Shown here: positions 1 to 10,214 of the stretch, piece after piece
Layout: each line of letters starts with the position of its first letter
How positions within the stretch are numbered: position 1 is the first letter of the stretch
Origin: Acidobacteriota bacterium
GTDB lineage: Bacteria; Acidobacteriota; Vicinamibacteria; Vicinamibacterales; UBA2999
Assembly (NCBI GenBank): GCA_016871195.1
Contig: VFZN01000003.1
Span: 65,902-129,901 of the forward strand
Direction of reading: 5' to 3'
DNA: 64,000 bases
Translations under genes and position numbers: made by a program
Notes under the pieces: model-generated
Database searches by the model: none
What the model saw: only the letters and a program-made list of their open reading frames with translations
What the model was told of the DNA's origin: nothing

Positions 1-870
1 GCCCATGCCCGCATCACGCCGCGCAGCGATGATCTGGTGGCGCTGATATCGGAAGACACGGCGCTACAGGTGACCCTGCCTCCGGACACCCGTCTGCGCG
101 ATGACCGCACCCTGCCCCTGCTCGGCCGACTCGCCCATCACTTCGGGGCGCGCGGCCTCACCCTGACCACCCGCGGAGAGTCGCCCGCCGGCGCCGGAAT
201 TGCCGGGTCGTCGGCCCTGAACATCGCCGTGTGCGGCGCGCTCAACGCCTGGAGCGGACGCGGACTGGACGAGACCGCGTTACTCGGCGTGGCCCGCGAC
301 ATCGAGGCTCAGGTCATCGCTGTTCCGACGGGACTGCAGGATTACCGCCCGGCGCTCTACGGAGGCGTGTCGGCGGTCGAGCTGTCACCCGGGGCGACGC
401 CCCGCATTGCCCTGCAGGTCGACATCGAGGCGCTGCAGTCGCGGCTGGTGCTCTGCTACACAGGCGAGCCCCGCAACTCGGGCACCAACAACTGGGACAT
501 CACCAAGCGCCACATTGACGGCGATGCCGAGATCCTCGGGTGCTTCGAAGCCATTCGAGATACCGCCCTGACCATGCGGACCGCACTCGAGGCCTCAGAC
601 TGGGCCGCGGTGGCCAGTGCCCTGACCGCCGAGTGGTCCAACCGTCGCCGTCTGTCACCGGGCGTCTCGACACCGGCGATCGACCGGCTAATTGCCAGCG
701 CCGTCGCGGCGGGCGCACACGCCGCCAAGGTCTGCGGAGCCGGCGGCGGCGGTTGCCTGGTCGCCATGGTTCCGCCCGATCGGCACGAGGCCGTCAGCAC
801 AGCCCTGGCCATAGGCGGTGCGCGCCTGCTGCCCTTCTCTATCGAACGCGAGGGCCTGCGTGTCGGATAA
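1..870 (+). CDS. GHMP-family sugar kinase, 5' truncated by window edge
   Basis: Reading frame is open from base 1; GAGIAGSSALNIAV motif and C-terminal GAGGGGCL motif typical of GHMP kinases. Confidence 0.88.
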   Translation, partial: AHARITPRSDDLVALISEDTALQVTLPPDTRLRDDRTLPLLGRLAHHFGARGLTLTTRGESPAGAGIAGSSALNIAVCGALNAWSGRGLDETALLGVARDIEAQVIAVPTGLQDYRPALYGGVSAVELSPGATPRIALQVDIEALQSRLVLCYTGEPRNSGTNNWDITKRHIDGDAEILGCFEAIRDTALTMRTALEASDWAAVASALTAEWSNRRRLSPGVSTPAIDRLIASAVAAGAHAAKVCGAGGGGCLVAMVPPDRHEAVSTALAIGGARLLPFSIEREGLRVG

Positions 871-2578
871 CGCCACCATCGCGCGCATCCTCGGCGAAAT
901 CGCCGACCTGCTCGACATCAGCGGTGACAATCCCTTCAAGGTCCGCGCCTATCGCAATGCCGCCGACATCGTCGGCCACGCCGCCGAACAGGTGGCGGCG
1001 ATGGATGACGCGACCCTGCGTACGTGGGGTGGCATCGGAAAAGATCTCGCCCAGCGTATTCACGAGATTGCGACCACCGGCGACTGTGCCGTGCGCCGAG
1101 ACCTGGCCGCCACCTATCCACTCACCCTGCTCGATGTGCTTGCCCTGCAGGGGGTCGGTCCCAAGACCGCCAGCCGCCTGTTCACGGAACTCGGCGTGTC
1201 GTCGACACCCGAGGTCGAGGCCGCGGCCCGTGACGGCCGCATCCGGGCACTGAAAGGAATGGGCCAGAAGAAAGAAGCCCTGATTCTGCAGGCCCTCGCC
1301 GAGCGTCAGCAGCATGCCGGCCGGCACCTGCTGGCCGACGCATCTGCGGCCGTGCACGCGCTGCTCGACTGGCTGCATGCACAGCGCGAGGGACTCGACC
1401 TGCAGCCGGTGGGCAGCCTGAGGCGTGGGACCGACACCTGCGGCGACGTCGACATCCTGGCCGTCGGAGCCGACCGTACCGTCCTCGACCTGTTTGTGGC
1501 GTGTCCGAACGTGGCTCGCGTCCTCGCGCACGGCGACACCAAGGCATCGGTCTTGCTCGACTCGGGGCTGCAGGCCGACATGCGCGCCGTCGACCCAGCA
1601 GCCCGCGGGGCAGCCCTCCAGTACTTCACCGGCTCGAAGGCCCACAACATCGCGCTGCGCGATCGTGCCATCGCCCAGGGATGCCGACTGAATGAGTACG
1701 GTCTCGTCAGGGTTGCTGACAACATTCGGCTCGCCGGCGACACCGAGGACGGCATCTATCGCGCGCTGGGCCTCGACATGATTCCCCCGGAGCTGCGCGA
1801 AGACCGAGGCGAACTCTCGGCCGCCGACGCCGGCCACCTGCCTTCACTTATCGCGGTGAGCGACCTGCGTGGCGACGTACACATGCACACCACGGAATCA
1901 GACGGGCGTGACGACCTTGAGACCATGGCCCACGCCGCCCGCGCGCGCGGCCTGTCGTTCATCGCCATCACCGATCACAGCAAGGCCCTCGCCGTGGCGA
2001 ACGGGATGGACGAGGAACGTACCCTCGCGCACGCTGCACGCATCCGCGCCCTCAACAGACCCGGGCACATATTCACTTTGCTCGCCGGTATCGAATGCGA
2101 CATCCTGGCCGACGGCCGGATGGATCTGGACGACGACTGCCTCAAGGCGCTTGATGTGGTCGTCGCGTCGGTGCACCTGCATCTGGGCCAGGACGAAGAG
2201 ACGATGACCGCCCGCATCATCCGGGCCATCGAACATCCCTGGGTGGATATCATCGGACACCCAACCAACCGGCTGTTGCTGCGCCGCGCGGCATCGCACG
2301 TGCACATCGAGAAGGTCATCGATGCGGCCGCCGCCAATGGCGTCGCCCTCGAAATCAACGCACAGCCAGACCGGCGTGACCTCTCAGAGACGCATGCGCG
2401 CCTGGCCCGCGACCGCGGTGTCAGGCTCGTCATCAACTCGGATGCCCATGCCACGGCGCAACTCGCGCATCCAGCGTGGGGCGTGCTGACGGCTCGGCGC
2501 GCATGGCTGACGCCCGACGACGTTCTCAATACGCGAGATGTGCACAGCTTCAGGCGGGCGCTGAAACGCCATCGCTGA
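860..2578 (+). CDS. polX: DNA polymerase/3'-5' exonuclease PolX (HhH + Pol X + PHP domains)
   Basis: GTG start at 860 overlapping upstream stop; GVGPKTASRLF, SLRRGTDTCGDVDIL, and PHP motifs DVHMHTTESDGRD / ITDHS. Confidence 0.93.
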   Translation: MSDNATIARILGEIADLLDISGDNPFKVRAYRNAADIVGHAAEQVAAMDDATLRTWGGIGKDLAQRIHEIATTGDCAVRRDLAATYPLTLLDVLALQGVGPKTASRLFTELGVSSTPEVEAAARDGRIRALKGMGQKKEALILQALAERQQHAGRHLLADASAAVHALLDWLHAQREGLDLQPVGSLRRGTDTCGDVDILAVGADRTVLDLFVACPNVARVLAHGDTKASVLLDSGLQADMRAVDPAARGAALQYFTGSKAHNIALRDRAIAQGCRLNEYGLVRVADNIRLAGDTEDGIYRALGLDMIPPELREDRGELSAADAGHLPSLIAVSDLRGDVHMHTTESDGRDDLETMAHAARARGLSFIAITDHSKALAVANGMDEERTLAHAARIRALNRPGHIFTLLAGIECDILADGRMDLDDDCLKALDVVVASVHLHLGQDEETMTARIIRAIEHPWVDIIGHPTNRLLLRRAASHVHIEKVIDAAAANGVALEINAQPDRRDLSETHARLARDRGVRLVINSDAHATAQLAHPAWGVLTARRAWLTPDDVLNTRDVHSFRRALKRHR

Positions 2579-2604
2579 ACCACAGGTGCGCGTATACTCG
2601 TGCC

Positions 2605-2856
2605 GTGACGCCGCTCGACGAACTCAAGCAGCTTTACTATCAGGCCTCGAAGGCCACCATGACCCGCGACTTCGCGCGTGCCATCGTCTTGTTCAAGTCA
2701 CTGCCTGACGACGAGATGCGGGAGCGCGCTGCCGTGTATATGGGCGGCCTCGCACAGATGCGTTCGGAGTGGGGTGTGGCAGGCAAGGGCACGCGCCCGA
2801 CGGGCCGGCCGGCCGCTAGCGGAGGCGCAGGGCGTCCGCGTAGGTCGCGCGCGTAA
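2605..2856 (+). CDS. small conserved-looking hypothetical protein (83 aa)
   Basis: GTG start (VTPLDELKQLYYQASKATMTRDFARAIVLFKSLPDDEMRERAAVYMGG...); TATACT -10-like hexamer 7 nt upstream. Confidence 0.55.
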   Translation: MTPLDELKQLYYQASKATMTRDFARAIVLFKSLPDDEMRERAAVYMGGLAQMRSEWGVAGKGTRPTGRPAASGGAGRPRRSRA

Positions 2857-3571
2857 GCACCAGCGTCTGTGGTGTACCGGGGGGGCCCAGCGTTCGCCCG
2901 ATGGTTCCTTCAGCCCCAATCTGCACCAGCGACCCATCGCCGGCACGAATCTCAACCATCTCGCTGAACCAGACCTCAAGCGCCTTGCTGGGCTCAATCA
3001 CACGGTCGATGGCGAGCTCACCGTCCGTCACCACCGTGACCCGCGTGCGGTCGGTTGATCGCACCGACAGCGCGAGTCGCTCCGGCGCCACATAGGCCAC
3101 GCGCTGCGAAAGAATGGGGGCCGTCGGTTCTTCCAGCGTCAGCCGAGCCTGCCCTGGTGCCTGCATTTCTCCGGGCACTCCGAATGCGAGCACCAGATAC
3201 GCCACGGCAGCCACGGCCGGCACCATGACTCCCAGCCAGCCAAACGCCTTCGGCAGCCGCGAGGGCACCCTTGGGCCAACCAGCGCGGCGATCGCCGTCC
3301 CGGGCAATGGCAGGTGGTCAGGATGCTCGTGCAGATACGCCAGCAGCGTCTGCTCAACGTCGAGCCCCACCTCGCGGGCGTAGGTGCGGACGGCGGCGCG
3401 CCGGTAGATGCCCGGGGGAAGATCGTCAATCCGCTGCTCTTCGAGAGCGACCAAGACACGCGCTGACAGTTTCGTGGCGTCCGCAATCTGTCGAATCGAC
3501 AGACCCCGGGCTTCGCGGGCGTCGCGCAGGCGCGTTCCGACACAGACAGCACGGGTTTCAGCACCACTCAT
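2816..3571 (-). CDS. RodZ-like HTH/transmembrane/DUF4115 protein
   Basis: N-terminal HTH (GTRLRDAREARGLSIRQIADATKLSARVLVALEEQRIDDLPPGIYRR), single TM, C-terminal beta domain. Confidence 0.85.
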   Translation of the reverse strand: MSGAETRAVCVGTRLRDAREARGLSIRQIADATKLSARVLVALEEQRIDDLPPGIYRRAAVRTYAREVGLDVEQTLLAYLHEHPDHLPLPGTAIAALVGPRVPSRLPKAFGWLGVMVPAVAAVAYLVLAFGVPGEMQAPGQARLTLEEPTAPILSQRVAYVAPERLALSVRSTDRTRVTVVTDGELAIDRVIEPSKALEVWFSEMVEIRAGDGSLVQIGAEGTIGRTLGPPGTPQTLVLTRATYADALRLR

Positions 3572-3620
3572 GGGCGTCTTTCCTCAGACAGTGACAAAAC
3601 TCACAGGGGCGCGCGGTCCT

Positions 3621-4319
3621 TTAGCCGGGGTATTTGACCAAGCCCATGCACTGTCTCACATCTTTGAGGCGCTGAATCGTCCACTCCGTAACATTTGTGC
3701 AAATTCGTGTCGGAATGAATAGGCCGATGCCGGCGATCCCCTGGGCCCCGACCCGTCGCAGGTCGTTGATGTCGTCAGCCCCGAGCCCGCCGACTCCCAG
3801 GACGGGTGTCTCTCCCGCTGCATCGCAGATCGCCCCAAGTCCCTGCAGCCCCAGCGGCTGCGTGAGTCCCGGTTTTGAGGGCGTGGCTTTGACGGTGCCG
3901 GCGACAAGATAGGTCGCTCCACGACTGTCGGCGGCGGACTGCGGGGTGTGCACCGACCGACCGACCACCGGTCCCCCTGTTTCTCGGTCGCGCAACGCCA
4001 GTGCCTGCCCCACGCGCATGCCCTGCTCGGGCAAATGGACTCCCACATCCAGCGTGGCAGCGACGTCAACGCGGTCGCGCACCAGCAGCCGACGACGCCC
4101 ATCGGGCACACGTTCGATGACCGATTCCATGACGTGCAGGACATCGCGCACGCTGAGATCAGGCTCGCGCAGATACACCAGGTCGGCCCCCCCACGGAGG
4201 GCCCCTGTCATTTGCGCGACCAGGCAGGGCAGCACCTCGGAGGGCGATGCCTGCAGCGCCTCAGTCAGGCGGTGCCGGTCAGTGACCACCATCAGGTGGA
4301 ACGCGGGGCGGCCTCGCAT
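3621..4319 (-). CDS. thiE: thiamine phosphate synthase / TenI family
   Basis: MVVTDRHRL start, VYLREPDL, GVHLPEQG, GRSVHTPQSA, PVLGVGGL motifs. Confidence 0.85.
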   Translation of the reverse strand: MRGRPAFHLMVVTDRHRLTEALQASPSEVLPCLVAQMTGALRGGADLVYLREPDLSVRDVLHVMESVIERVPDGRRRLLVRDRVDVAATLDVGVHLPEQGMRVGQALALRDRETGGPVVGRSVHTPQSAADSRGATYLVAGTVKATPSKPGLTQPLGLQGLGAICDAAGETPVLGVGGLGADDINDLRRVGAQGIAGIGLFIPTRICTNVTEWTIQRLKDVRQCMGLVKYPG

Positions 4320-4321
4320 CG

Positions 4322-4573
4322 TCAGCCCGGCGGCAGGGACGGCGGTGTTCCGCGGCCCACAGCGAACCATCGACGAAACTCGAACCAGGCTCCCACTACA
4401 TTGAGGAACCCGAGACCAGAGATCGCGCCGCGCACCCGGTCATCCATCAACCAGGGGCGAAGCATCGGCCAGAGATCCAGAAAAAAATTGCGCTCCCACG
4501 TACGTGTCCACGGCGCCACGATCAGCAGCGCCCCCAACTTGAGGAACAGCAGCACCAGCAGTGTGCGTCGCAT
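4322..4573 (-). CDS. small hypothetical membrane protein
   Basis: 83 aa with N-terminal hydrophobic segment, tightly packed between thiE and rnhB. Confidence 0.6.
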   Translation of the reverse strand: MRRTLLVLLFLKLGALLIVAPWTRTWERNFFLDLWPMLRPWLMDDRVRGAISGLGFLNVVGAWFEFRRWFAVGRGTPPSLPPG

Positions 4574-4578
4574 CAGGG

Positions 4579-5235
4579 TTACCCTTCCCCTGTGGGCCCC
4601 AGAGGAAGCACGTGCTGAGGGTCCGCCATCAGCGCCTTCGGCATGAAGCTCCGCCGGTGGTGCGGCGACCGCCCGTAGTGCTGCAGTGCCCGCACATGCT
4701 CGGCGGTGCCATAGCCTTTGTGGCGGTCAAACCCATAGCGGGGGTCGGCCTCGTGCAGCTCATACATCAGCCGGTCGCGGGTCACCTTGGCAATGATCGA
4801 CGCAGCCGCAATGACGGCACAGTGCTGGTCGCCCTTGGTGATGGCCTGTTGCCGCCACGGCAGATGGGGAATGGCAAACCCGTCGACCAGCACGGCGTCT
4901 GGCTCGGGCGTCAGGGCGTCGAGGGCCTTCCGCATCGCCAGGAATGACGCCTGGTGAATGTTGATCAGGTCGATGTCGTCAACGGACACCGAGACTACGG
5001 TCCACGCCGCCGCCTCATCAGTGATGCGCGCGTACAGCGCGTCCCGTTGGCGCGCCGTGAGGGTCTTGGAATCGGCAAGTCCGGGGATGGCTCGGTCGGG
5101 ATGCATGATGACGGCAGCCGCAGTGACTGGTCCTGCCAGACAGCCACGGCCAGCCTCGTCGACCCCGGCCACGGCACGACAGCCCTCGCGATGGAGGGCC
5201 AGTTCGAGCGTGCGTTTGGCCAGGAGGCGGGCCAC
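4579..5235 (-). CDS. rnhB: ribonuclease HII
   Basis: VAGVDEAGRGCLAGPVTAAAVI, DSKTLTARQRD, AAASIIAKVTRDRLM. Confidence 0.97.
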   Translation of the reverse strand: MARLLAKRTLELALHREGCRAVAGVDEAGRGCLAGPVTAAAVIMHPDRAIPGLADSKTLTARQRDALYARITDEAAAWTVVSVSVDDIDLINIHQASFLAMRKALDALTPEPDAVLVDGFAIPHLPWRQQAITKGDQHCAVIAAASIIAKVTRDRLMYELHEADPRYGFDRHKGYGTAEHVRALQHYGRSPHHRRSFMPKALMADPQHVLPLGPTGEG

Positions 5236-5276
5236 CGGAAGACGGCCCCGGTCCGGACGGTCCGGGGCCTCCCGTG

Positions 5277-5624
5277 TTACTTCGACTTCTTGACTTCCTT
5301 CATGCGCGCCGCCTTGCCCTTGAGGTCGCGCAGGAAGTAGAGCTTGGCGCGGCGCACCTTGGCCGACCGCACCACGTCGATCTTCTGGACGTTGGGTGAG
5401 TGCATCGGGAAGATGCGCTCGACGCCCTGACCGAACGACACCTTGCGTACGGTGAAGGTGGCCCGAATGCCCCCGCGGCGCAGGTTGATCACTACGCCTT
5501 CGAAGATCTGGATGCGTTCCTTGTCGCCTTCCTTGACGCGCACGTGCACGCGGACCGTGTCCCCAGGTTCCACGCGCGGCCGTTCCACCTGCTGCGCCTT
5601 CTCCACCATCTCCATCGAGGTCAT
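5277..5624 (-). CDS. rplS: 50S ribosomal protein L19
   Basis: [32 protein letters not shown]...[21 protein letters not shown]. Confidence 0.97.
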   Translation of the reverse strand: MTSMEMVEKAQQVERPRVEPGDTVRVHVRVKEGDKERIQIFEGVVINLRRGGIRATFTVRKVSFGQGVERIFPMHSPNVQKIDVVRSAKVRRAKLYFLRDLKGKAARMKEVKKSK

Positions 5625-5650
5625 GACCACCAGCTCCCTTCGTTCCCGTG

Positions 5651-6397
5651 TTACTGCCCTATGTTGCCCTGTGTCTGCCACGCGCGCAACCAGGTCCGTT
5701 CGTCATCATCGAGCGCCGCCGTCTCCAGCAGGTCGGGCCGCCGCTCAAAGGTCCGCCGCAGTGCCTCATATCGGCGCCACTGGCGAATCGCCTGATGATG
5801 CCCTGAGGTCAGCACCTCGGGCACCGCCATCCCGTCCCACACCGCAGGACGGGTGTAGTGGGGATAGTCGAGCACCCCACGCGCAAACGAATCCTCCTCG
5901 ACCGACTGCTCGTCGCCCACCACCCCGGGCACCCGTCTGGCCACGGCGTCGATCAGCACCAGCGCAGGCAGTTCGCCGCCTGACAGCACGTAGTCGCCAA
6001 TCGAGACTTCGTCGGTCACCCAGCGGGTTCTGACCCGCTCATCGATCCCCTCATACCGGCCGCACAGCACTACGACGTGCCGACACCCAGCAAACCGTCG
6101 CACGCCGGCTTCGTCCAGCCGTCGACCCGCCGGGGACATCAGCAGGACCGCATCCGGAGGCGGCCCCTCCGCACTGATCTGCGCCAGGGCCGCCCAGAAC
6201 GGTTCCGGCTTCATCACCATCCCCGGTCCGCCACCAAACGGCACGTCGTCGACGACGTGATGCCGGTCGGTCGTATAGTCCCGCAGGTTGTGGACCACCA
6301 CGTCCAGCAGCCCTCGTCCGCGGGCCCGTCCCACCACACCCTCTGCGAGGCCGGCCTCGACCATCGTCGGGAAGATGGTGATGACGTCAAACCTCAC
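5651..6397 (-). CDS. trmD: tRNA (guanine-N1)-methyltransferase
   Basis: [62 protein letters not shown] start overlaps rimM stop. Confidence 0.97.
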   Translation of the reverse strand: MRFDVITIFPTMVEAGLAEGVVGRARGRGLLDVVVHNLRDYTTDRHHVVDDVPFGGGPGMVMKPEPFWAALAQISAEGPPPDAVLLMSPAGRRLDEAGVRRFAGCRHVVVLCGRYEGIDERVRTRWVTDEVSIGDYVLSGGELPALVLIDAVARRVPGVVGDEQSVEEDSFARGVLDYPHYTRPAVWDGMAVPEVLTSGHHQAIRQWRRYEALRRTFERRPDLLETAALDDDERTWLRAWQTQGNIGQ

Positions 6398-6912
6398 AGG
6401 TCCAGCAGCCCTTCCGGCGGCCGCACCGTGATGCGCCGCGCCGAAATGTCGATGTCGCAGAGGGCGCTGACCAGCGGAATCTCGTACGGTCGACGCCCCC
6501 CTCCCACCACGATGCGGCTCTGTCCGATACCGCCGTCGATGGTCAGGACCTTCCCCAGCCACTGATGCGTGTCGGTCTCGACATCGCACCCCACCAGCTG
6601 ATGGTGGTAATACTGCCCAGGCGCCAGAGGCACGAGGTCGTCGATCGCCACCCTGAGCTCCGCGCCCGCCAGTGCCTCGGCCTCGGTCATCGAGGCCACA
6701 CCACCGAACGTCACAATCGGGCGCCCCTGCTGCACCCGCGAGGCCGTGACCTGCAACTGCCGTCGGCGCCCGTCAGTCGTCCGGCACTCCAACTGCTGGC
6801 CTTCCGCAAACCGGTCCTCAACAAAATCCGTGTGCGGATTGACGATGACCTGTCCGCGGTGCCCGTGGGGCCGAGCGATGATTCCGACGAGAATGAGGTC
6901 GTCCCAGGGCAT
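6394..6912 (-). CDS. rimM: 16S rRNA processing protein RimM
   Basis: LVGIIARPHGHRGQVIVNPHTD, PRC-barrel C-terminus; operon context. Confidence 0.94.
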   Translation of the reverse strand: MPWDDLILVGIIARPHGHRGQVIVNPHTDFVEDRFAEGQQLECRTTDGRRRQLQVTASRVQQGRPIVTFGGVASMTEAEALAGAELRVAIDDLVPLAPGQYYHHQLVGCDVETDTHQWLGKVLTIDGGIGQSRIVVGGGRRPYEIPLVSALCDIDISARRITVRPPEGLLDL

Positions 6913-6949
6913 GTCGTGCCCGGACGCCGATTCGCCGGCCTTTGCCACC

Positions 6950-7198
6950 TTAGTCCCTGATATCGAGCGACACGCGGCGTCCATCGGCCTCCGCCGCCGC
7001 CGCTAGCAGGGCCCGAAGCGCCGAGGCGGTACGCCCCTGACGCCCGATGACGCGTCCCAGGTCGCCCGGGGCCATCGTCAGTTCGAACACCGTAGCTCCT
7101 CGCCGCTCGGTTTCGTGCACTGCCACCGCGTCGGGCTGATCGGCCAGCGCCTGCGCGACGGTTGTGATGAGCCCTTTGAGATCAGCCGCCATCGGCAC
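6950..7198 (-). CDS. khpA: KH-domain RNA-binding protein (KhpA/YlqC type)
   Basis: KH motif PGDLGRVIGRQGRTASALRALL; between rpsP and rimM. Confidence 0.92.
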   Translation of the reverse strand: MPMAADLKGLITTVAQALADQPDAVAVHETERRGATVFELTMAPGDLGRVIGRQGRTASALRALLAAAAEADGRRVSLDIRD

Positions 7199-7200
7199 CC

Positions 7201-7491
7201 TCAGGCCGTCGGGGCCGTCGGCTCGGCCGTGACCGGAGCGACGGCGCCGCGATCACGGCTCAGGTGACGCGACAGCAGCGTGCGGACCGAATCAGAAGGA
7301 CGAGCCCCCTGTTTGATCCAGTGCTCGACGCGGGCCTTGTCGATTTCGACCAGCGCCGGCTTCAGCCGCGGGTTGTAAATGCCCAGGATTTCGAGGAAGC
7401 CACCTTCACGCGGCGTCCGCGCTTCGGTCACCACCACACGATAAGACGGCCGCTTCTTCGAGCCGGTCCGACGCATCCGAATTGACAACAT
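7201..7491 (-). CDS. rpsP: 30S ribosomal protein S16
   Basis: MLSIRMRRTGSKKRPSYRVVVTEARTPREGGFLEILGIYNPR. Confidence 0.97.
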   Translation of the reverse strand: MLSIRMRRTGSKKRPSYRVVVTEARTPREGGFLEILGIYNPRLKPALVEIDKARVEHWIKQGARPSDSVRTLLSRHLSRDRGAVAPVTAEPTAPTA

Positions 7492-7500
7492 GTTATTCCC

Positions 7501-8859
7501 TCACCTCATCAAGCTGAACGGGCTCTTCTTCTTCTTTTTCGGCGCCGCCGCCATGGTCTGGCCAGTCATTTGGCCCACCATTTTCATCATCCGCTGCATC
7601 TCGCCGAACTGCTTCAGCAGCCGGTTGACATCCTCAACCGCCGTGCCACTGCCCCGCGCGATGCGCTTCCGTCGGCTGCCGTCAATGATGTCAGCATGCC
7701 GCCGCTCGTCGGGCGTCATCGAGCCGATCATGGCTTCGATACGCCGCAATTGCCGCTCGTCGGGCTTCTGCTCGGCGAGCTGTTTCATGCCGCCCATGCC
7801 CGGCAGCATCCCCAGGATGCTCTCGAGCGGGCCCATCCGCTTCAGCATGCGGAGCTGGTCGCGGAAGTCCTCGAGGGTGAGTCCCCCGCGGCGAATCTTC
7901 TCTTCAAGACGCTCGGCGTCGGCCGGTTCGACCACCGCCTCGGCCCGTTCGATGAGCGACAGCACGTCGCCCATGCCGAGCATGCGGGAGACAAACCGAT
8001 CCGCATGGAACGGCTCGAGATCGTCAAGGCGTTCGCCGCTACCGACAAAAGCAATCGGGACGCCGACGACCGACACCACCGACAGGGCCGCGCCACCACG
8101 CGCATCGCCATCGGCCTTGCTGAGCACGACACCCGTCACGCCCAACTGGCGGTGGAACTCGCCGGCGCTCCTGACCGCATCCTGCCCGGTCATCGCGTCG
8201 GCCACGTAGAGCAGGTCGTGGGGACCCACCGCGTGGCGGATGGCGACCAGTTCGGCCATCAGTTCATCATCGATGTGCAGGCGACCGGCGGTGTCGACGA
8301 TGACGACATCGTTGCCGAGCGAGCGGGCTGCTGCCAGGGCACCGGCCGCCCGCGTCACTGGATTCGATTCCCCGACCGGGTCGTGAACGCGAACACCCGC
8401 CTTGGCAGCCACCACCGACAGTTGCTGGATGGCCGCCGGGCGGCGCACGTCCGTCGATACCACCAGCGGGTGGCGTCCCTGCCGTCGCAGCCACTGAGCC
8501 AGCTTGCCTGTGGTGGTGGTCTTTCCCGAGCCCTGCAGACCCAGCATCAGGATGACGCGGGGGCGGTCCGTCGTCGGTGTCAGGCCGCCCGTCGCCTCGC
8601 CGAAGAGGGCGATGAGCTCATCACGAACAATCTTGACGACCTGTTGAGTCGGCGAGAGGCTCTTGAGAACAGCCTGATCGGTGGCCTTGTCGCGGACCCG
8701 GGTGATGAAGGCTGACACGACGTTCAGGTTGACGTCAGCTTCGAGCAGCGCCGTGCGGATGTCCCGCAGTACACGCTCGACCGTCGCCTCAGAGAGGCGG
8801 ATTTCGCCCCTCAGCGACTGGAAGACGTCCTGAAATCGTTGACTCAGCTGGTCGAACAC
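7501..8859 (-). CDS. ffh: signal recognition particle protein Ffh
   Basis: VFDQLSQRFQDVFQSL start; GLQGSGKTTTTGKLA, DTAGRLHIDDELM, M-domain GMGDVLSLIERAE. Confidence 0.97.
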   Translation of the reverse strand: MFDQLSQRFQDVFQSLRGEIRLSEATVERVLRDIRTALLEADVNLNVVSAFITRVRDKATDQAVLKSLSPTQQVVKIVRDELIALFGEATGGLTPTTDRPRVILMLGLQGSGKTTTTGKLAQWLRRQGRHPLVVSTDVRRPAAIQQLSVVAAKAGVRVHDPVGESNPVTRAAGALAAARSLGNDVVIVDTAGRLHIDDELMAELVAIRHAVGPHDLLYVADAMTGQDAVRSAGEFHRQLGVTGVVLSKADGDARGGAALSVVSVVGVPIAFVGSGERLDDLEPFHADRFVSRMLGMGDVLSLIERAEAVVEPADAERLEEKIRRGGLTLEDFRDQLRMLKRMGPLESILGMLPGMGGMKQLAEQKPDERQLRRIEAMIGSMTPDERRHADIIDGSRRKRIARGSGTAVEDVNRLLKQFGEMQRMMKMVGQMTGQTMAAAPKKKKKSPFSLMR

Positions 8860-8934
8860 AACAGTTCCGTCGGGGCGCGGCGACCGCCGGAGGGGTGCAC
8901 ACGTCTCCCCCGGTCTTCGGCCGCGCAAACCCTT

Positions 8935-8964
8935 ATATTACGGGCAGTTCCGCGCAGGCGTCAA
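8935..8964 (-). promoter_or_regulatory. putative sigma70 promoter for the ffh-rpsP operon
   Basis: Minus strand TTGACG (8964-8959) - 18 nt - TAATAT (8940-8935); -35 overlaps ribBA stop codon. Confidence 0.55.
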
Positions 8965-10214
8965 ACACTGCGGAGGCGATGCCCCAGCCGCCGCTTCTTC
9001 GTGCGCAGGTAGGCACGCGCCTCCGGGGGCACCGGCACCTCGAGGGCTACGGTCGATTCGACCGACAGCCCGTAGCCTTCGAGGCCCACGAACTTGCGGG
9101 GATTGTTCGTCAGCAGCCGCATCGACCGCACGCCGAGGTCGCGCAGAATTTGTGCGCCGATGCCATAGTCTCGCTGGTCGGCCTTGAACCCCAGCCGCTC
9201 ATTGGCTTCCACGGTGTCAAGGCCGCCGTCCTGCAGCGCATACGCCCGCAGCTTGTTGGCGAGGCCAATACCGCGCCCTTCCTGATTGAGATACAGCAGC
9301 ACCCCCCGGCCCTCGGCGGCGATGCTCGCCATGGCCGTCTCGAGCTGCTGACCGCAGTCGCATCGCGCCGAGTGGAACGTGTCACCAGTCAGACATTTCG
9401 AATGCACACGAACCAGCACGCCGGCCCCGGCGCCAATGTCGCCACACACCAGGGCCACGTGGGTCTCACGGTCGAGGCGGCTTTCATAGCCGTGAATGCG
9501 GAACGCCCCGTGGCGTGTCGGCAGGTCGGCCTCGGCCACCTTCTGCACCAGCCCCTCGGTCCGCATACGGTAGCTGATGAGATCCGCCACCGTAATCATC
9601 AGCAGGCCATGCTTGCGGGCAAACCGCGACAATTCGGGAACCCGCGCCATGCTGCCGTCACGGCTGGCGATCTCGCAGATGACCCCTGCCGGATACAATC
9701 CGGCAATTCTCGCCAGGTCCACGGCCGCCTCGGTCTGGCCCGCACGCACCAGCACTCCGCCATCACGCGCCCTCAGGGGAAACACATGCCCCGGCCGCAC
9801 GAGATCCGCCGCCGTGGTGTCCGATGCAATCGCCGTGCGGATGGTCGTCGCCCGGTCGGCGGCTGAGATGCCGGTCGTGGTGCCGTGCTTCGCCTCGATG
9901 CCGATGCAGAACGCCGTTTCGAACTGGGTGGAGTTCTGCTGGGCAGGCACCTGCAGCGGAATCTGCAGCGCATCGAGCCGTTCCGCCGTCATGGGTAGGC
10001 AGATGAGCCCTCGGCCGTGGGTCATCATGAAGTTGATGGCCGCCGGCGTCACCTTCTCGGCCGCGGTCGTGAGGTCGCCCTCGTTCTCGCGATTGGGATC
10101 GTCGACCACGATAATGATGTCGCCGCGGCGGAAGGCCGCCACGGCCTCATCGATCGAGGCAAACGGCGAACGACGTGCGCCGAGGGCGCGACGGGCAGAG
10201 GAACGGGAACTCAT
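8961..10214 (-). CDS. ribBA: bifunctional 3,4-dihydroxy-2-butanone-4-phosphate synthase / GTP cyclohydrolase II
   Basis: DDPNRENEGDLTTAAE; FHSARCDCGQQLETAM; YLNQEGRGIGLANKLRAY. Confidence 0.97.
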   Translation of the reverse strand: MSSRSSARRALGARRSPFASIDEAVAAFRRGDIIIVVDDPNRENEGDLTTAAEKVTPAAINFMMTHGRGLICLPMTAERLDALQIPLQVPAQQNSTQFETAFCIGIEAKHGTTTGISAADRATTIRTAIASDTTAADLVRPGHVFPLRARDGGVLVRAGQTEAAVDLARIAGLYPAGVICEIASRDGSMARVPELSRFARKHGLLMITVADLISYRMRTEGLVQKVAEADLPTRHGAFRIHGYESRLDRETHVALVCGDIGAGAGVLVRVHSKCLTGDTFHSARCDCGQQLETAMASIAAEGRGVLLYLNQEGRGIGLANKLRAYALQDGGLDTVEANERLGFKADQRDYGIGAQILRDLGVRSMRLLTNNPRKFVGLEGYGLSVESTVALEVPVPPEARAYLRTKKRRLGHRLRSV

